Positions 8,715 to 17,659 of a stretch of 64,000 nucleotides of DNA are shown piece after piece. Position 1 is the first letter of the stretch. The number at the start of each line of letters is the position of its first letter. The stretch is from contig CAWGZY010000005.1 in assembly GCA_963827085.1 (NCBI GenBank), positions 884,611 to 948,610 on the forward strand, written 5' to 3'. The DNA is from JAGVPT01 sp963827085 (GTDB lineage Bacteria > Bacteroidota > Ignavibacteria > UBA10030 > UBA8401). The position numbers and the translations under genes were made by a program. The notes beneath the pieces are model-generated. The model made no database searches. It worked only from the letters and a program-made list of their open reading frames with translations, and was not told where the DNA came from.

Positions 8715-10292
8715 CTACTGGCCAAAACCAAACTGGTGTAAAAATTCGTAGCGCCCTCGATGCCCATCCGGAGCTGATTCCGGCTTGGCTTTAATATGCA
8801 TCAATTGGTAACCGTCTTTTGTGTACGCGGGCCACGGCGGCAAACCCGGGCCATTTGGATCGCCCGTTTTTGCAAAATTAGTCCAGTACGAAGAGATGAG
8901 TTCCGAGACCTGATAGTCTTCCGGCGTCCAAGGGAGATTCTTCGATGAAAGGACGCAGAACACGTATTCTATTTCACATGCGTGCGATGCCCTTGGAGTA
9001 GATCCCGGCTTCGCGTCCGCCGGGAGCGGAAGGGTTTGATCGAACTCGTACCGGAATACGGGAGACTCGCCAGTCTTGAGATGCAGTTCCATCCATTTCC
9101 ACATAGAATACGCAGTGGATTTGTCGCCGGCGAAATCCTGCGCCGCCCGCTTCGCCTGGGAATCCGTCAACGCCGGGTAAAGTTCTAAAAAAGCCTTCGC
9201 GTTGTCGCCAAATAGGGCATTCGCGTGTGCAACATAGTTCTCAACCGTTGGCTTATCATTGGCAAAGAAAGTATCGAAATAACCTTCATCCATATTCCAT
9301 CCGGCAAGAAGGGGAACGTGGCTTTGCTTTCCTGCAGCATATATTGAAGAACAATTTTCCGGGAGAAAATATCCATCGATGTCCGGCGAGAAGGTTTCCC
9401 TGGGCACTTTCAACGCTTCGTCGAGTATTTTTTGGGCGGGTATGGCGCGCAGTGCCTGCAGAGAGGTGGTTCCAAACGCCGACTCCGCAAATTTCATTCC
9501 TGCTTTTTCGGCTTCAGCGCGCGACTTCATTGGCGGGATGTCCCTGAAGAACGCTCCGCTCTCGCCAATCGCGCGATGGAAGAGCCCTTTTGCCAAAGGA
9601 GATGCCATGAGCGCGCTGACCGAAGACGAACCGGCTGACTCTCCAAAAATTGTGACGTTCTCAGGATCGCCGCCGAACGTTGCAATATTTTTCTTGACCC
9701 ACTCGAGTGCCGCTACCTGATCCAAAAGCCCGTAGTTTCCCGATGCGTCGTGTCCCGATTCTTTAGCAAGGTCAGGATGAGCAAAGAATCCGAACACTCC
9801 CATTCGGTAATTGAGGCTGACCACCATGACTCCTTTTTTTGAGAGATTCCCGGCGTCCTGACGCGACTCGGAAGAAGATCCGGCAACGAAGCCTCCCCCG
9901 TGAATCCAAACCATGACGGGAAGTTTCGACTGCGGAGGGTTTTCCGGCATCCACAAATTGAGGTATAAGCAGTCCTCGCTCGGCCCATCGTCGTGGAATA
10001 CCATATCATCGTAAATATGTCCCTGCATTGCGCGTTTCGGATAATCGACAGCTTTACGGACACCAGTCCAGGACGGGGGCGGCTGCGGCGCCCTCCATCG
10101 AAGCGAGTCGACAGGAGGTGCGGCATACGGAATACCTTTGAAGGTGCGCACTTTTCCATCCGGACTTACAACGCCTTCGAGTACGCCATTCGCGGTACGA
10201 ACCTGCACGTAGCGCAATTGCTGTGCGTTCATTACATTCATTCCGAGAGACATTATCAATACTGCGACACTTTCACGTTGAAAGAACTTCAT
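8715..10292 (-). CDS. Secreted type-B carboxylesterase
   Basis: 525 residues with a signal peptide (about 1-24, MNAQQ). Alpha/beta hydrolase of the carboxylesterase/lipase type B family: oxyanion HGGGFVAGSS, catalytic Ser219 in FGESAGSSS, Glu336 in GWNMDEGYF and His437 in RASHACEIEYVF. The NYRMGVFGFFAHP and FGGDPENVTIFG segments are also typical. It hydrolyses carboxylic esters, probably at the cell envelope; the natural substrate cannot be told. It stands alone on the minus strand, about 50 nt from the next minus-strand gene. Confidence 0.92.
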   Translation of the reverse strand: MKFFQRESVAVLIMSLGMNVMNAQQLRYVQVRTANGVLEGVVSPDGKVRTFKGIPYAAPPVDSLRWRAPQPPPSWTGVRKAVDYPKRAMQGHIYDDMVFHDDGPSEDCLYLNLWMPENPPQSKLPVMVWIHGGGFVAGSSSESRQDAGNLSKKGVMVVSLNYRMGVFGFFAHPDLAKESGHDASGNYGLLDQVAALEWVKKNIATFGGDPENVTIFGESAGSSSVSALMASPLAKGLFHRAIGESGAFFRDIPPMKSRAEAEKAGMKFAESAFGTTSLQALRAIPAQKILDEALKVPRETFSPDIDGYFLPENCSSIYAAGKQSHVPLLAGWNMDEGYFDTFFANDKPTVENYVAHANALFGDNAKAFLELYPALTDSQAKRAAQDFAGDKSTAYSMWKWMELHLKTGESPVFRYEFDQTLPLPADAKPGSTPRASHACEIEYVFCVLSSKNLPWTPEDYQVSELISSYWTNFAKTGDPNGPGLPPWPAYTKDGYQLMHIKAKPESAPDGHRGRYEFLHQFGFGQ

Positions 10293-10345
10293 AGATTCTC
10301 CTGTTCTGCAGATATCACGTTTGAGTTAAGCCAATTATCAGCCAT

Positions 10346-10924
10346 CTATGGTTTGGAAATTTTATAGAGGACATGTTTTCTCAACCGGTGACCCCATTCA
10401 ACATTCGGATGTTCAAATTCACCATCGAACGTCATTCCAATTTTCTTCATGACATTGATAGATTTTGTGTTCAGCAACGAGGTAAACGAAACTATTTCAT
10501 TGAAGTCGAGGATGGAAAATCCATACTCTAAACAAGCTTTTGCGCCTTCCGTTGCAAACCCCCGGTTCCAGAAGCGCCGATGAAGGCGCCAGCCGATTTC
10601 GATACAAGGTGTAAAATATGAGGAGAAGGTCGGTCGGCTAAAACCAATGAAGCCGATATATTCTTGTGTATCTTTTTCCTCTGCTGCAAATAAGCCAAAA
10701 CCTTTTTGCTCCATGAATGCGTTGATTCTCTTATAGGAATCGGCGGATTCCTCCGGCGAAAGTGTTTCGGGAAAGAACTCCATTACCGATGGATCCTGAT
10801 TCATCGCTGAGAAGGAGAGAAGATCGGACTCGTGCCACGTTCTTAATATAAGCCGTTCAGTTTCTATAACTTTCAATCGACTGCTTTTGAATGGTGATGC
10901 TGTCGTTTGTATTGAGAGATACAA
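10346..10924 (-). CDS. GNAT acetyltransferase, RimJ/RimL type
   Basis: 192 residues. After about 20 non-conserved residues the domain opens with ETERLILRTWHESDLLSFSAMNQDP. It continues with IGFIGFSRP, EIGWRLHRRFWNRGFATEGAKACLEYGF (acetyl-CoA loop) and a C-terminal KIGMTFDGEFEHP. These belong to the RimJ/RimL family, which acetylates protein N-termini, small amines or antibiotics. The conserved part starts only at about residue 19, so the true start may be internal. It lies 18 nt from the next GNAT gene on the same strand. Confidence 0.85.
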   Translation of the reverse strand: MYLSIQTTASPFKSSRLKVIETERLILRTWHESDLLSFSAMNQDPSVMEFFPETLSPEESADSYKRINAFMEQKGFGLFAAEEKDTQEYIGFIGFSRPTFSSYFTPCIEIGWRLHRRFWNRGFATEGAKACLEYGFSILDFNEIVSFTSLLNTKSINVMKKIGMTFDGEFEHPNVEWGHRLRKHVLYKISKP

Positions 10925-10942
10925 TGCGCCACAGGATGCCGA

Positions 10943-11365
10943 TCATCTCCCTTTGTATTGCATCCCCGGCGCGTTGTGCGGCCTCTGTTCAAACCCATGT
11001 TTTTCGTAGAACCCATACTTATCCGCTGCCGCAAATAATTGAATATCGCGGATATTTTCTTCCTTGCATTTCTTTACCAATTTTTCCAAAAGGAGAGTGC
11101 CTATTCCCTTGTTTTGGTATTGCGGATGGACTATGATATCAACAATCAAAGCGTGATGTACGCCATCGGCGATTACTCGCCCAAACCCGATAAGTTTGTC
11201 AGTATCGAACGCCGAGAGAGCATACCAGCTGTTTCCAATTGCTTTTTTCAAATCAGCAGCCGTAAACTTATATTCATCGTTCCAGCCTGTCGTATTGAAC
11301 AGATCCCAGTATTCATTGATGGAAGGAAGATGCTCCTTATAGTGAATCGAGTTTAGAAGATTCAT
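10943..11365 (-). CDS. GNAT acetyltransferase (GCN5-type)
   Basis: 140 residues. Motif A of GNAT enzymes is clear: ALIVDIIVHPQYQNKGIGTLLLEKLVKKC, followed by DIQLFAAADKYGFYEKHGFEQRP. Substrate unknown. It is the first gene of a two-gene minus-strand unit with the RimJ/RimL-type enzyme, which starts 18 nt downstream. The two are not close copies of one another. Confidence 0.88.
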   Translation of the reverse strand: MNLLNSIHYKEHLPSINEYWDLFNTTGWNDEYKFTAADLKKAIGNSWYALSAFDTDKLIGFGRVIADGVHHALIVDIIVHPQYQNKGIGTLLLEKLVKKCKEENIRDIQLFAAADKYGFYEKHGFEQRPHNAPGMQYKGR

Positions 11366-11469
11366 GTGATTCTCAAGATAAATAGTTACAGCTGCCCGTC
11401 AACGCTCTGTTATTATCGGAGAGAAAAAATGGGCTGATGTCTCATGCGATAGGCCATTCTTTACGGATA

Positions 11470-11598
11470 TTAGTGCAGTTTCTCAAAACAAATATTGTAT
11501 ATTTCAACAACTAATTCACCGCAAAGGTCGCTAAGGACGCAGAGATTTCTTAGTATTTTTACAAAAACTTCTTTGCGACCTTAGCGTCCTCTGCGGTT
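11470..11598. repeat. Dispersed intergenic repeat, family R1, copy b
   Basis: Second copy of the repeat at 1129-1253, similar from TAGTGC...TTTCT through to the inverted arms CACCGCAAAGGTCGCTAAGG / CTTTGCGACCTTAGCGTCC. The arms are better paired here than in copy a. It lies in the 778-bp gene-free stretch before the ABC-2 permeases. Confidence 0.75.
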
Positions 11599-11735
11599 AT
11601 AATACAAGATTTAATATCGTAGACGGCATTAGTATAATGGAAAAGTTTTCCCGCTAGATTCTTTAACTTTCCCCCCGCTTTTGTTAGTGATGCAAAACTA
11701 CGGCAATTCGAATCCAAATGCAATATTCGAAACAC

Positions 11736-11880
11736 TGGCTGGTTGTTGAAAAACATTCTTATGAGCCACTAAGCCACGACGGCACTAATAAATTTTTGAC
11801 AAATCGCTATCTCAACCGTTGATGATATTAGCAATAATGGTTTTTCACCTCAGTCTCTGTGACTTTGTGTCCTTGTGGCA
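11736..11880. repeat. Dispersed intergenic repeat, family R2, copy 1
   Basis: About 145 bp, alignable with 14659-14803 in the same orientation. Shared landmarks are TTATGAGCCACTAAG, AAATCGCTATCTCAACCG, TGATGATATT and a GTGTC/TTGTG terminal arm. The ends are imperfect inverted arms (GCCACTAAGCCACG... / ...TTGTGTCCTTGTGGC). The two copies bracket the permease pair. The rest of 11366-12143 shows no gene. Confidence 0.75.
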
Positions 11881-12143
11881 ATCTTCATGGACTTTTTCAT
11901 CCCCCCGCTAGTCAGGAACACAAAGCAACGCTTGGAGCCTCTCAACCGTCAGACGACTGCATTCATGGAATCCGTTTGACAATCCGACAAAATAACTTCA
12001 TATTTGCGCAGACACAACGACCCCAGCCTCAACGGGGACTCCTATGTGCAGAGAATTGAGAGAGAAGAGAACTTAGAAGCCTCTGTTGGCGAAAGCTGGC
12101 AGGGGCTTTACTTTTTTATGCGGATGATTTCTGAAAGGCGCCT

Positions 12144-13274
12144 ATGTTCCGGCGAGTTTTCGCTTTCGTGAAAAAAGAACTGAGGCAAGTTGCGCGCGAC
12201 AGGAGAACACTCGGCGTACTTGTGGTCATTCCGGCGTTCATGATCGTCATGTTCGGCTACGCCCTGAATTTCGATGTGAAGCATACTTCGATCGGAGTTT
12301 ATGACGAAGAGAAAAGCAGCGAAAGTAGAGCGTTCATCGAAGAATTTCTTCACTCCGAATACTTCGACTTCAAGTACGTATTGAAAGACAAAAACGAGAT
12401 CGACGGACTCTTAGGAAAGGAACAATGCAGAATCGTTATCGTCATCCCCAACAATTTTTCTCATCATCTCAAAGAAGGCGTAGATGCACCGATTCAGATC
12501 ATCGTCGACGGGGCGAATTCAAATGCCGCCACCACGTCCATTGGGTATGTCATGGCTGTCACGCAGGAATATTCCACCAATATCGTCGTTCAATCTTTGC
12601 AGCGCGAAGGGAGAACCGACATAGCGATGCCTATCGATTATCGCCCGAGAGTATGGTACAATCCGGAACTCCGCAGCGCCAAGTTCCTCGTTCCCGGTTT
12701 GATCGCGTTCATCCTGATGGTAACCGCTGTCATCTCCACTTCGCTTTCCGTGGTTCGTGAAAAGGAAAGGAACACGCTGGAACAGATCATCGTCTCGCAA
12801 ACGAGGCCGTTCGAATTCATCCTCGGAAAGACAATTCCATTTATGATCATTTCATTTGCGGCCACGCTCATCATACTTATGGTGAGCTTCATCCTTTTCG
12901 ACGTCGCTGTTAAAGGAAGCCTGCTTCTTCTTCTCGTTATTACACTTATTTTTCTTACGGGATGTCTGGGGCTCGGTCTGCTCATCTCAACGGTCGCTGA
13001 AACCCAGCAAGTCGCTTTCATGCTTGCCGTCATTCTCACCATGCTTCCGACGTTTCTCTTATCGGGGTTCGTATTTCCGATTAGAAATATGCCTGTGGTT
13101 ATTCAGGCAATAACATATTTGATCCCGGCACGGTATTTTCTTGTAGTGCTGCGGAGTATTATTCTGAAAGGTGTCGGTATCGGAGCGATCTATACCGATG
13201 TTTTCTTTTTGATCGTCTTTGCCGCTATTGTTATTTCCATCAGTGCGGCGAGGATGAAAAAGCAGAGTTGGTAG
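12144..13274 (+). CDS. ABC-2 type export permease (YbhS/YbhR-like), first of pair
   Basis: 376 residues: one N-terminal transmembrane helix (LGVLVVIPAFMIVMFGYAL), a long extracytoplasmic region (about 45-175), then five C-terminal helices beginning FLVPGLIAFILMVTAVI and including the conserved EKERNTLEQIIVSQTRPFEFILGK loop. This is the ABC-2/DrrB fold of YhhJ, YbhR and YbhS. Such permeases pair with an ATPase and an HlyD-type adaptor to export drugs or other amphiphiles. The second permease begins 4 nt after this stop. No ATPase or adaptor is found in the 2 kb on either side, so the transporter is incomplete locally. Start codon: ATG without a strong ribosome site. Confidence 0.88.
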   Translation: MFRRVFAFVKKELRQVARDRRTLGVLVVIPAFMIVMFGYALNFDVKHTSIGVYDEEKSSESRAFIEEFLHSEYFDFKYVLKDKNEIDGLLGKEQCRIVIVIPNNFSHHLKEGVDAPIQIIVDGANSNAATTSIGYVMAVTQEYSTNIVVQSLQREGRTDIAMPIDYRPRVWYNPELRSAKFLVPGLIAFILMVTAVISTSLSVVREKERNTLEQIIVSQTRPFEFILGKTIPFMIISFAATLIILMVSFILFDVAVKGSLLLLLVITLIFLTGCLGLGLLISTVAETQQVAFMLAVILTMLPTFLLSGFVFPIRNMPVVIQAITYLIPARYFLVVLRSIILKGVGIGAIYTDVFFLIVFAAIVISISAARMKKQSW

Positions 13275-13278
13275 CTGC

Positions 13279-14412
13279 ATGAAAACAATTTTTACTTTCA
13301 TTCAAAAAGAATTTCAACAGCTTCGGCGTGATCCGAAGATGATCGGGATAAACTTTTTTGCTCCTATTTTCCAGCTCATCATCCTGGGCTATGCCGCGTC
13401 GCTGGACGTACGGGATATTCCGACGATTGTGTACGACATGGACAACTCCCGAACGAGCCGCGAGTTTGCGACGAAGTTCACGGAATCTGGATATTTTTCG
13501 CTTACTCGATACGCGGATTCGTATGCAGATGTCGATCGCGCTATCGATACGAGGGATGCGTCGATCGCCGTCATTATTCCCTATAATTTCAGCGACCGTC
13601 TTCTTTCCGGAGACCCGGTGCAGGTTCAGGTCATCGCCGATGGATCAGAAACGAATTCCGCGACCATCGGATTGAATTATGCATCGATGATCGTTGAACA
13701 GTATTCTCAGAATATCATTATCAAGAAATTTGAGGCAGCGAAGGGGGAGTGGGCAAAGCCGGCAACGGTTGATCCCGAGGTGCGCGTTTGGTATAACCCG
13801 GAACTGAAGAGCCGCAATTTCATGGTTCCGGGGGTTCTCGCATTGCTGCTGATGGTGTTGACAATGATTCTGACATCGTTAGCCATTGTCAAGGAAGTTG
13901 AGGGGGGAACAATGGAGCAATTGATCGTCACGCCGATCAAGCCGTACCAACTCGTCGTCGGCAAACTTGCCCCGTTCTTCATGATTGGTATCGTTGACAT
14001 CGTTCTTGTCCTGTTGGTTGCAACACTCTGGTTTGGAGTTCCCCTGAAAGGAAGCGTGTTGGTTATTTTCACGCTTTGCATGGTGTTCCAGATGACGACC
14101 CTCGGCGCAGGGTTATTCGTCTCCACCGTTTCCCGCACACAGCAGCAAGCTATGCTGACTGCAGTCTTCTTTGTCATTTTACCAATGATGTTTCTCTCCG
14201 GGTTCGTTTTTCCCATTGAGAACATGCCTGCGCTCATTCAATTCTTCACGTACTTCATCCCACTGAGATATTTTTTTGTCATCATCCGCGGAGTTTTTCT
14301 CAAAGGGGTTGGCCTTAGAGAATTGTGGGTGGAAAGTTCTGCCTTGCTCGGTTTCGGCATTCTCATTCTCACAATGAGCATCCTGCGGTTCCAAAAAAGA
14401 ATCGCAAAATAG
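13279..14412 (+). CDS. ABC-2 type export permease, second of pair
   Basis: 377 residues, paralogous to the preceding gene throughout (same helix order, same VWYNPEL(K/R)S...FMVPG, same LLSGFVFPI and IPLRYFFVIIRGVFLKGVG blocks). The cytoplasmic loop reads VEGGTMEQLIVTPIKPYQLVVGK. It begins 4 nt after the first permease, so the two are made together and probably form a heterodimeric channel like YbhS-YbhR. The ATP-binding partner must be encoded elsewhere or has been lost. Confidence 0.88.
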   Translation: MKTIFTFIQKEFQQLRRDPKMIGINFFAPIFQLIILGYAASLDVRDIPTIVYDMDNSRTSREFATKFTESGYFSLTRYADSYADVDRAIDTRDASIAVIIPYNFSDRLLSGDPVQVQVIADGSETNSATIGLNYASMIVEQYSQNIIIKKFEAAKGEWAKPATVDPEVRVWYNPELKSRNFMVPGVLALLLMVLTMILTSLAIVKEVEGGTMEQLIVTPIKPYQLVVGKLAPFFMIGIVDIVLVLLVATLWFGVPLKGSVLVIFTLCMVFQMTTLGAGLFVSTVSRTQQQAMLTAVFFVILPMMFLSGFVFPIENMPALIQFFTYFIPLRYFFVIIRGVFLKGVGLRELWVESSALLGFGILILTMSILRFQKRIAK

Positions 14413-14584
14413 GCGCTTCTTGGGCAAGTGCCAATTCTCAAAAAGAATTTTGTGTTTTCGAACCGCGAAGATGCCAAGCCCTCCAAAAGAGGTTTCATAA
14501 AATCAATCAAAACAACCTTTGCGATCTTGGCGCCCAGTGCCGACCCAAAGGTCCAAAGGACTCCATTGGAGGTCCCTTCGGAAA

Positions 14585-14670
14585 GGCATCTCCCAACGGG
14601 ATCGCTTCGCGAACTTCGTGAGCAGTGCAATACAAGAAGATTCTTAAGAAAGAGCATTAGCAGTTTGCTG
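14585..14670. repeat. Repeat R3, copy 1
   Basis: An 86-nt unit nearly identical to 14807-14892: GGCATCTCCCAACGGGATCG...CTTCGCGAAC, then AATACAAGAAGATTCTT(A/G)AGAAA and CATTAGCAG. Just upstream (about 14465-14535) is a degenerate R1-like palindrome (ACCGCGAAGATGCCAAG / CTTTGCGATCTTGGCG). Confidence 0.75.
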
Positions 14671-14803
14671 AAATACACTTTTATGAGCCACTAAGTCAGG
14701 AAGGCACGAAATAATTTTAAACAAATCGCTATCTCAACCGGTGATGATATTGGCGACAATTAGTTTTTTACCTTAATTTCTTAGTGTCGTTGTGTCTTTT
14801 GCC
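14659..14803. repeat. Dispersed intergenic repeat, family R2, copy 2
   Basis: Direct-orientation partner of 11736-11880, sharing TTATGAGCCACTAAG near its start and CTATCTCAACCG in its centre. It lies immediately downstream of the permease pair and between the two R3 copies. No ORF is supported in 14413-14948. Confidence 0.75.
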
Positions 14804-14806
14804 AAC

Positions 14807-14892
14807 GGCATCTCCCAACGGGATCGCTTCGCGAACGTTGGGAGTGGTGAAATACAAGAAGATTCTTGAGAAAAAACATTAGCAGGTCGCTG
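14807..14892. repeat. Repeat R3, copy 2
   Basis: Second copy of the 86-nt R3 unit (see 14585-14670), in direct orientation and separated from it by an R2 copy. An R3-R2-R3 arrangement suggests a tandem duplication of a composite intergenic repeat. Confidence 0.75.
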
Positions 14893-14948
14893 ACGTTTCC
14901 AGAGCGAGTGAATTCCGTCAGCGCAGAACGGTTTGACGGCGTGCAGTG

Positions 14949-15368
14949 CTATTTCCTAACAGCTTTGAATGTTCCTTGGTTTGCCATCCCGTCATACGTT
15001 ATCCATGTCCACTGGCCGGATAATCGACCCATTGCTAATGTTCCGTTGAGCTGGAGATTGTTGTTCCTGACTTCGGGATTCAGCTCTATCCAGATTTTCT
15101 CGCCGTTAATCCCGCCAACAAGTTTTCCATCTCCCGTCTGGGGTCCAATTCTTTGGGGATTGCCGATCGGTTCAAAATGCCATTCGCCAGAAACGGCAGT
15201 GGAATCTGAAACAACAATGGTAAACCAGCCGCGCACCAACGCCGTGCCGCTGGAATCATAGCTTCCGTAAGCGTATGCACCATCTGGAATAGAATCGGTA
15301 GATGCCCGTTTGCATCCGAACCAGAAGAACGTGATCAACACTGAACATACAACGCATGCATATTTCAA
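14949..15368 (-). CDS. Predicted lipoprotein of unknown function
   Basis: 139 residues. A lipoprotein signal (MKYACVVCSVLITFFWFGC) places the acylated Cys at residue 19. The mature part is small and beta-rich (GSYDSSGTALVRGWFTI, GEWHFEPIG, QLNGTLAMGRLSGQWTWITY), suggesting a compact beta-barrel or jelly-roll attached to the envelope. I do not recognise a family. It is a single gene, downstream of a divergent R3 repeat. Confidence 0.7.
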   Translation of the reverse strand: MKYACVVCSVLITFFWFGCKRASTDSIPDGAYAYGSYDSSGTALVRGWFTIVVSDSTAVSGEWHFEPIGNPQRIGPQTGDGKLVGGINGEKIWIELNPEVRNNNLQLNGTLAMGRLSGQWTWITYDGMANQGTFKAVRK

Positions 15369-15443
15369 AGATTGATCCTCCTAAAGAAGATTTTAATCCC
15401 CAACAAACTGTTCGCTGCCGGCGGCTTGCTGCGACGCAAAGAA

Positions 15444-15806
15444 CTATTGATCTCGATGTACAGTAGAAGGGGAGAATGCCGGAAGACAAACAGCGACATA
15501 CTCGGCGCCCCCTTCGTTCGGCGAACTGTAGCGCACCCACTCACCGGGTCGTGCAACAATGGCTTGGCCGGCTTTCACTTCGATCACTCCATCTTTGTGT
15601 TCTACCTTCAAGCATCCGCGCAAGACAAGAGTAATCTCCTCGAATTCGGGCTTCTGGCCGGGTTCAATCCAACCGGTCGGCGATACCATCCTTGCCACAC
15701 TCACTTGGGTATCTCCGGAATTTACACGGCCTGCGTATTCTTCAATACGCTTGGGTAAATTCCCAGCGGCATTAATGATTGTAGGTTGTGAAATGAGTGT
15801 TGGCAT
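15444..15806 (-). CDS. Small cupin-domain protein
   Basis: 120 residues from the chosen start, a single cupin barrel: GWIEPGQKPEFEEITLVLRGCLKVEHKDGVIEVKAGQAIVARPGEWVRYSSP holds the two cupin motifs with Glu residues where metal ligands usually lie. The frame stays open 45 codons upstream, but an AGGAG site 8 nt before the ATG at 15806 and the non-conserved upstream sequence decide the start. Such proteins commonly bind metal or small organic acids, or act in ethanolamine- or quercetinase-like chemistry. Substrate unknown. Confidence 0.8.
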   Translation of the reverse strand: MPTLISQPTIINAAGNLPKRIEEYAGRVNSGDTQVSVARMVSPTGWIEPGQKPEFEEITLVLRGCLKVEHKDGVIEVKAGQAIVARPGEWVRYSSPNEGGAEYVAVCLPAFSPSTVHRDQ

Positions 15807-15950
15807 AGAAGAGTCTCCTAAATTGAAATTACAGCTTACCGATCTGTCCGCTACAACCGATGACTCGTGTTTTAATTGGCCGGTGTCAACGGTACTGCCT
15901 TGACGACAACCTTGACAAGATGAGACTTCTGAATACTCCAAAAAGTGCAG

Positions 15951-16021
15951 CTCGCGCCAAGACGCAAAGTCGCAAATTGATTCTAAAACAGAATTTTCGC
16001 GCCTTTGCGGCTTCGCGCGAG
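15951..16021. repeat. Palindromic intergenic repeat, R1-like
   Basis: Inverted arms CTCGCGC (15951-15957) + CGCAAAG (15963-15969) and CTTTGCG (16003-16009) + GCGCGAG (16015-16021) can form an interrupted 14-bp stem with a spacer of about 33 nt. It shares the CGCAAAG/CTTTGCG core with the R1 copies. It lies between the cupin and oxidoreductase genes. Confidence 0.65.
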
Positions 16022-16055
16022 GCGATTTTTCAGTTGTCTCAAGAAATATTCATTC

Positions 16056-17051
16056 CTATGCAATGAGCACAATTTTGCCTTCGATGCCCCCCGCTTCAAG
16101 GCGCTCATTCGCTTTTCGTGCATCCAACAACGGCAGCTTTTCGGCGATGCGGGGAGAGATCTTCTTTTGTGCGAGCAGATCAAAGAGCTTACGAAGGTCC
16201 TCACGAAAGGGGCGAGGGTCTTTTCGATATAGCATTGTGATTCCGTAGAATGAGCCGCGGCGGCCGCGAAAACGGCTTCCCACGAACAATGACAATGCTG
16301 AGCTCGCCAGTGCAGAAAACTCCCTGGCGCCGACGAAACCGTACCATACGGTTATTCCACCCCGTCGCGTTGAAAACACACATTGCCGCGTTGATGAGCC
16401 TCCGACGCCATCGAACGCCGCATCGACGCCCTCGGGTCGAACCCTGTGAACGCCGGCATCAAGCGGTGCCATGCGCCCTTCGATTGGTATTGCTCCATAT
16501 GATGAAACGATTTCATGGCGTGTCTTGCCTGCCGCACCGATAGCTGAAACGCCGTGCGCGCGCAATAGGTCAAGCAATGCCTGACCTACTCCGCCATTTG
16601 CCGCATTCACCAAGGCCGATTGGCCCGGTTGAAGCCGAGCCTTCCGGTGGATCATCTGATACGCAGTAACGTAGTTGAGGATGAGCGAAACCGCCTGTAC
16701 ATCGTCCAGTCCATCGGGTACTTTGACCCAATGTTCTGCCCCACGCACAACGTGCGTTGCATAGCCGCCGTACACCAATAATGCACAGACACGATCACCT
16801 TCCTTGAGCGTAGTAACACCTGCACCCAAGGCATCTACTATGCCGATTGATTCGTAACCGGGAATGAACGGGATCGGGGGTGCGTAGAGATACCTGCCGC
16901 GTCGCATTGTGATGTCGGTTGCGCCTACTCCGGTGGCGCGTATTTTTACGCGAACCTCACCCGGACCCGGTTCCGGCAAGGGCAAATCAACCTTCTCAAG
17001 CACTTCAGGGCCCCCTTTTTTTGTTAACATCACCGCCTGCATCGTTGACAT
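16056..17051 (-). CDS. Zinc-type alcohol dehydrogenase/quinone oxidoreductase-like protein
   Basis: 331 residues, medium-chain dehydrogenase/reductase fold. The GroES-like N-terminal half has GPEVLEKVDLPLPEPGPGEVRVKIRATGVG and GYESIGIVDALG. The nucleotide-binding half has the glycine motif NAANGGVGQALLDLLRAHG. No structural-zinc cysteine cluster is present, which favours the quinone oxidoreductase (QOR/zeta-crystallin) branch that reduces quinones or enones with NADPH. M1 and M4 are both possible starts. It is a single minus-strand gene. Confidence 0.88.
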   Translation of the reverse strand: MSTMQAVMLTKKGGPEVLEKVDLPLPEPGPGEVRVKIRATGVGATDITMRRGRYLYAPPIPFIPGYESIGIVDALGAGVTTLKEGDRVCALLVYGGYATHVVRGAEHWVKVPDGLDDVQAVSLILNYVTAYQMIHRKARLQPGQSALVNAANGGVGQALLDLLRAHGVSAIGAAGKTRHEIVSSYGAIPIEGRMAPLDAGVHRVRPEGVDAAFDGVGGSSTRQCVFSTRRGGITVWYGFVGAREFSALASSALSLFVGSRFRGRRGSFYGITMLYRKDPRPFREDLRKLFDLLAQKKISPRIAEKLPLLDARKANERLEAGGIEGKIVLIA

Positions 17052-17230
17052 AGTGAGCTTTCATTTATTGCCGCTTAACGGACCGCGGCTGAGCTGATGT
17101 GACGGCAGATAGTATCTTCTGTAGAATGTTCGCACAACAAATTCGTCGACGGCTGTCAGTAATTCTAGCATAAGGTTTCTGAAAAATTTCTAAGTAATGT
17201 CATCGCCAATTTTTCGGAAGTCTCAACATA

Positions 17231-17659
17231 TTAATGCCGTCGTTTTGCTACGATATAAAGATATCTCAACGGTAGTGAGCTCGTATTGACAACGTCATGT
17301 TCCGTATGTGGAGGACAGTACGCAACGGAGTTTGGCTTTAGGTAAAGTGTTTCTCCACCAGTGATTCTCATTTCACCTGAGCCAGAAAGTACAACGACAG
17401 CCTCCTCGTAATTTTCAGTCGAATGTATTCCGACTGATTTTGATGGAAGGAGAACGACAAGTCCAGAGCGCATACTTGCTGTTTGAGGATGCCCGCTGAA
17501 CACTTGCTGATAATCAGAAATTGTATCGCTAAGTTCAACAAGAAAGGCTTTTGGTTTACTCCTCCTCGATTGAGCATTTAGAGAGGAACAAGTAACAGTG
17601 CAAATGATAACCATTGTAAGCATTGAATTGTAGATAATGCTGCTTGTCTTTGATGCCAC
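17231..17659 (-). CDS. Secreted cupin-domain protein
   Basis: 142 residues, a signal peptide (about 1-29, CSSLNAQ) followed by one cupin_2 barrel: VVLLPSKSVGIHSTENYEEAVVVLSGSGEMRI and SVAYCPPHTEHDVVNTSSLPLRYLYI carry the His/Glu and PxxxxH ligands of the two motifs. It begins with GTG; GGAGG lies 4 nt before it, a tight but usable spacing. An internal ATG 12 codons in has no ribosome site. The periplasmic location distinguishes it from the cytosolic cupin at 15444-15806. Confidence 0.78.
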   Translation of the reverse strand: MASKTSSIIYNSMLTMVIICTVTCSSLNAQSRRSKPKAFLVELSDTISDYQQVFSGHPQTASMRSGLVVLLPSKSVGIHSTENYEEAVVVLSGSGEMRITGGETLYLKPNSVAYCPPHTEHDVVNTSSLPLRYLYIVAKRRH

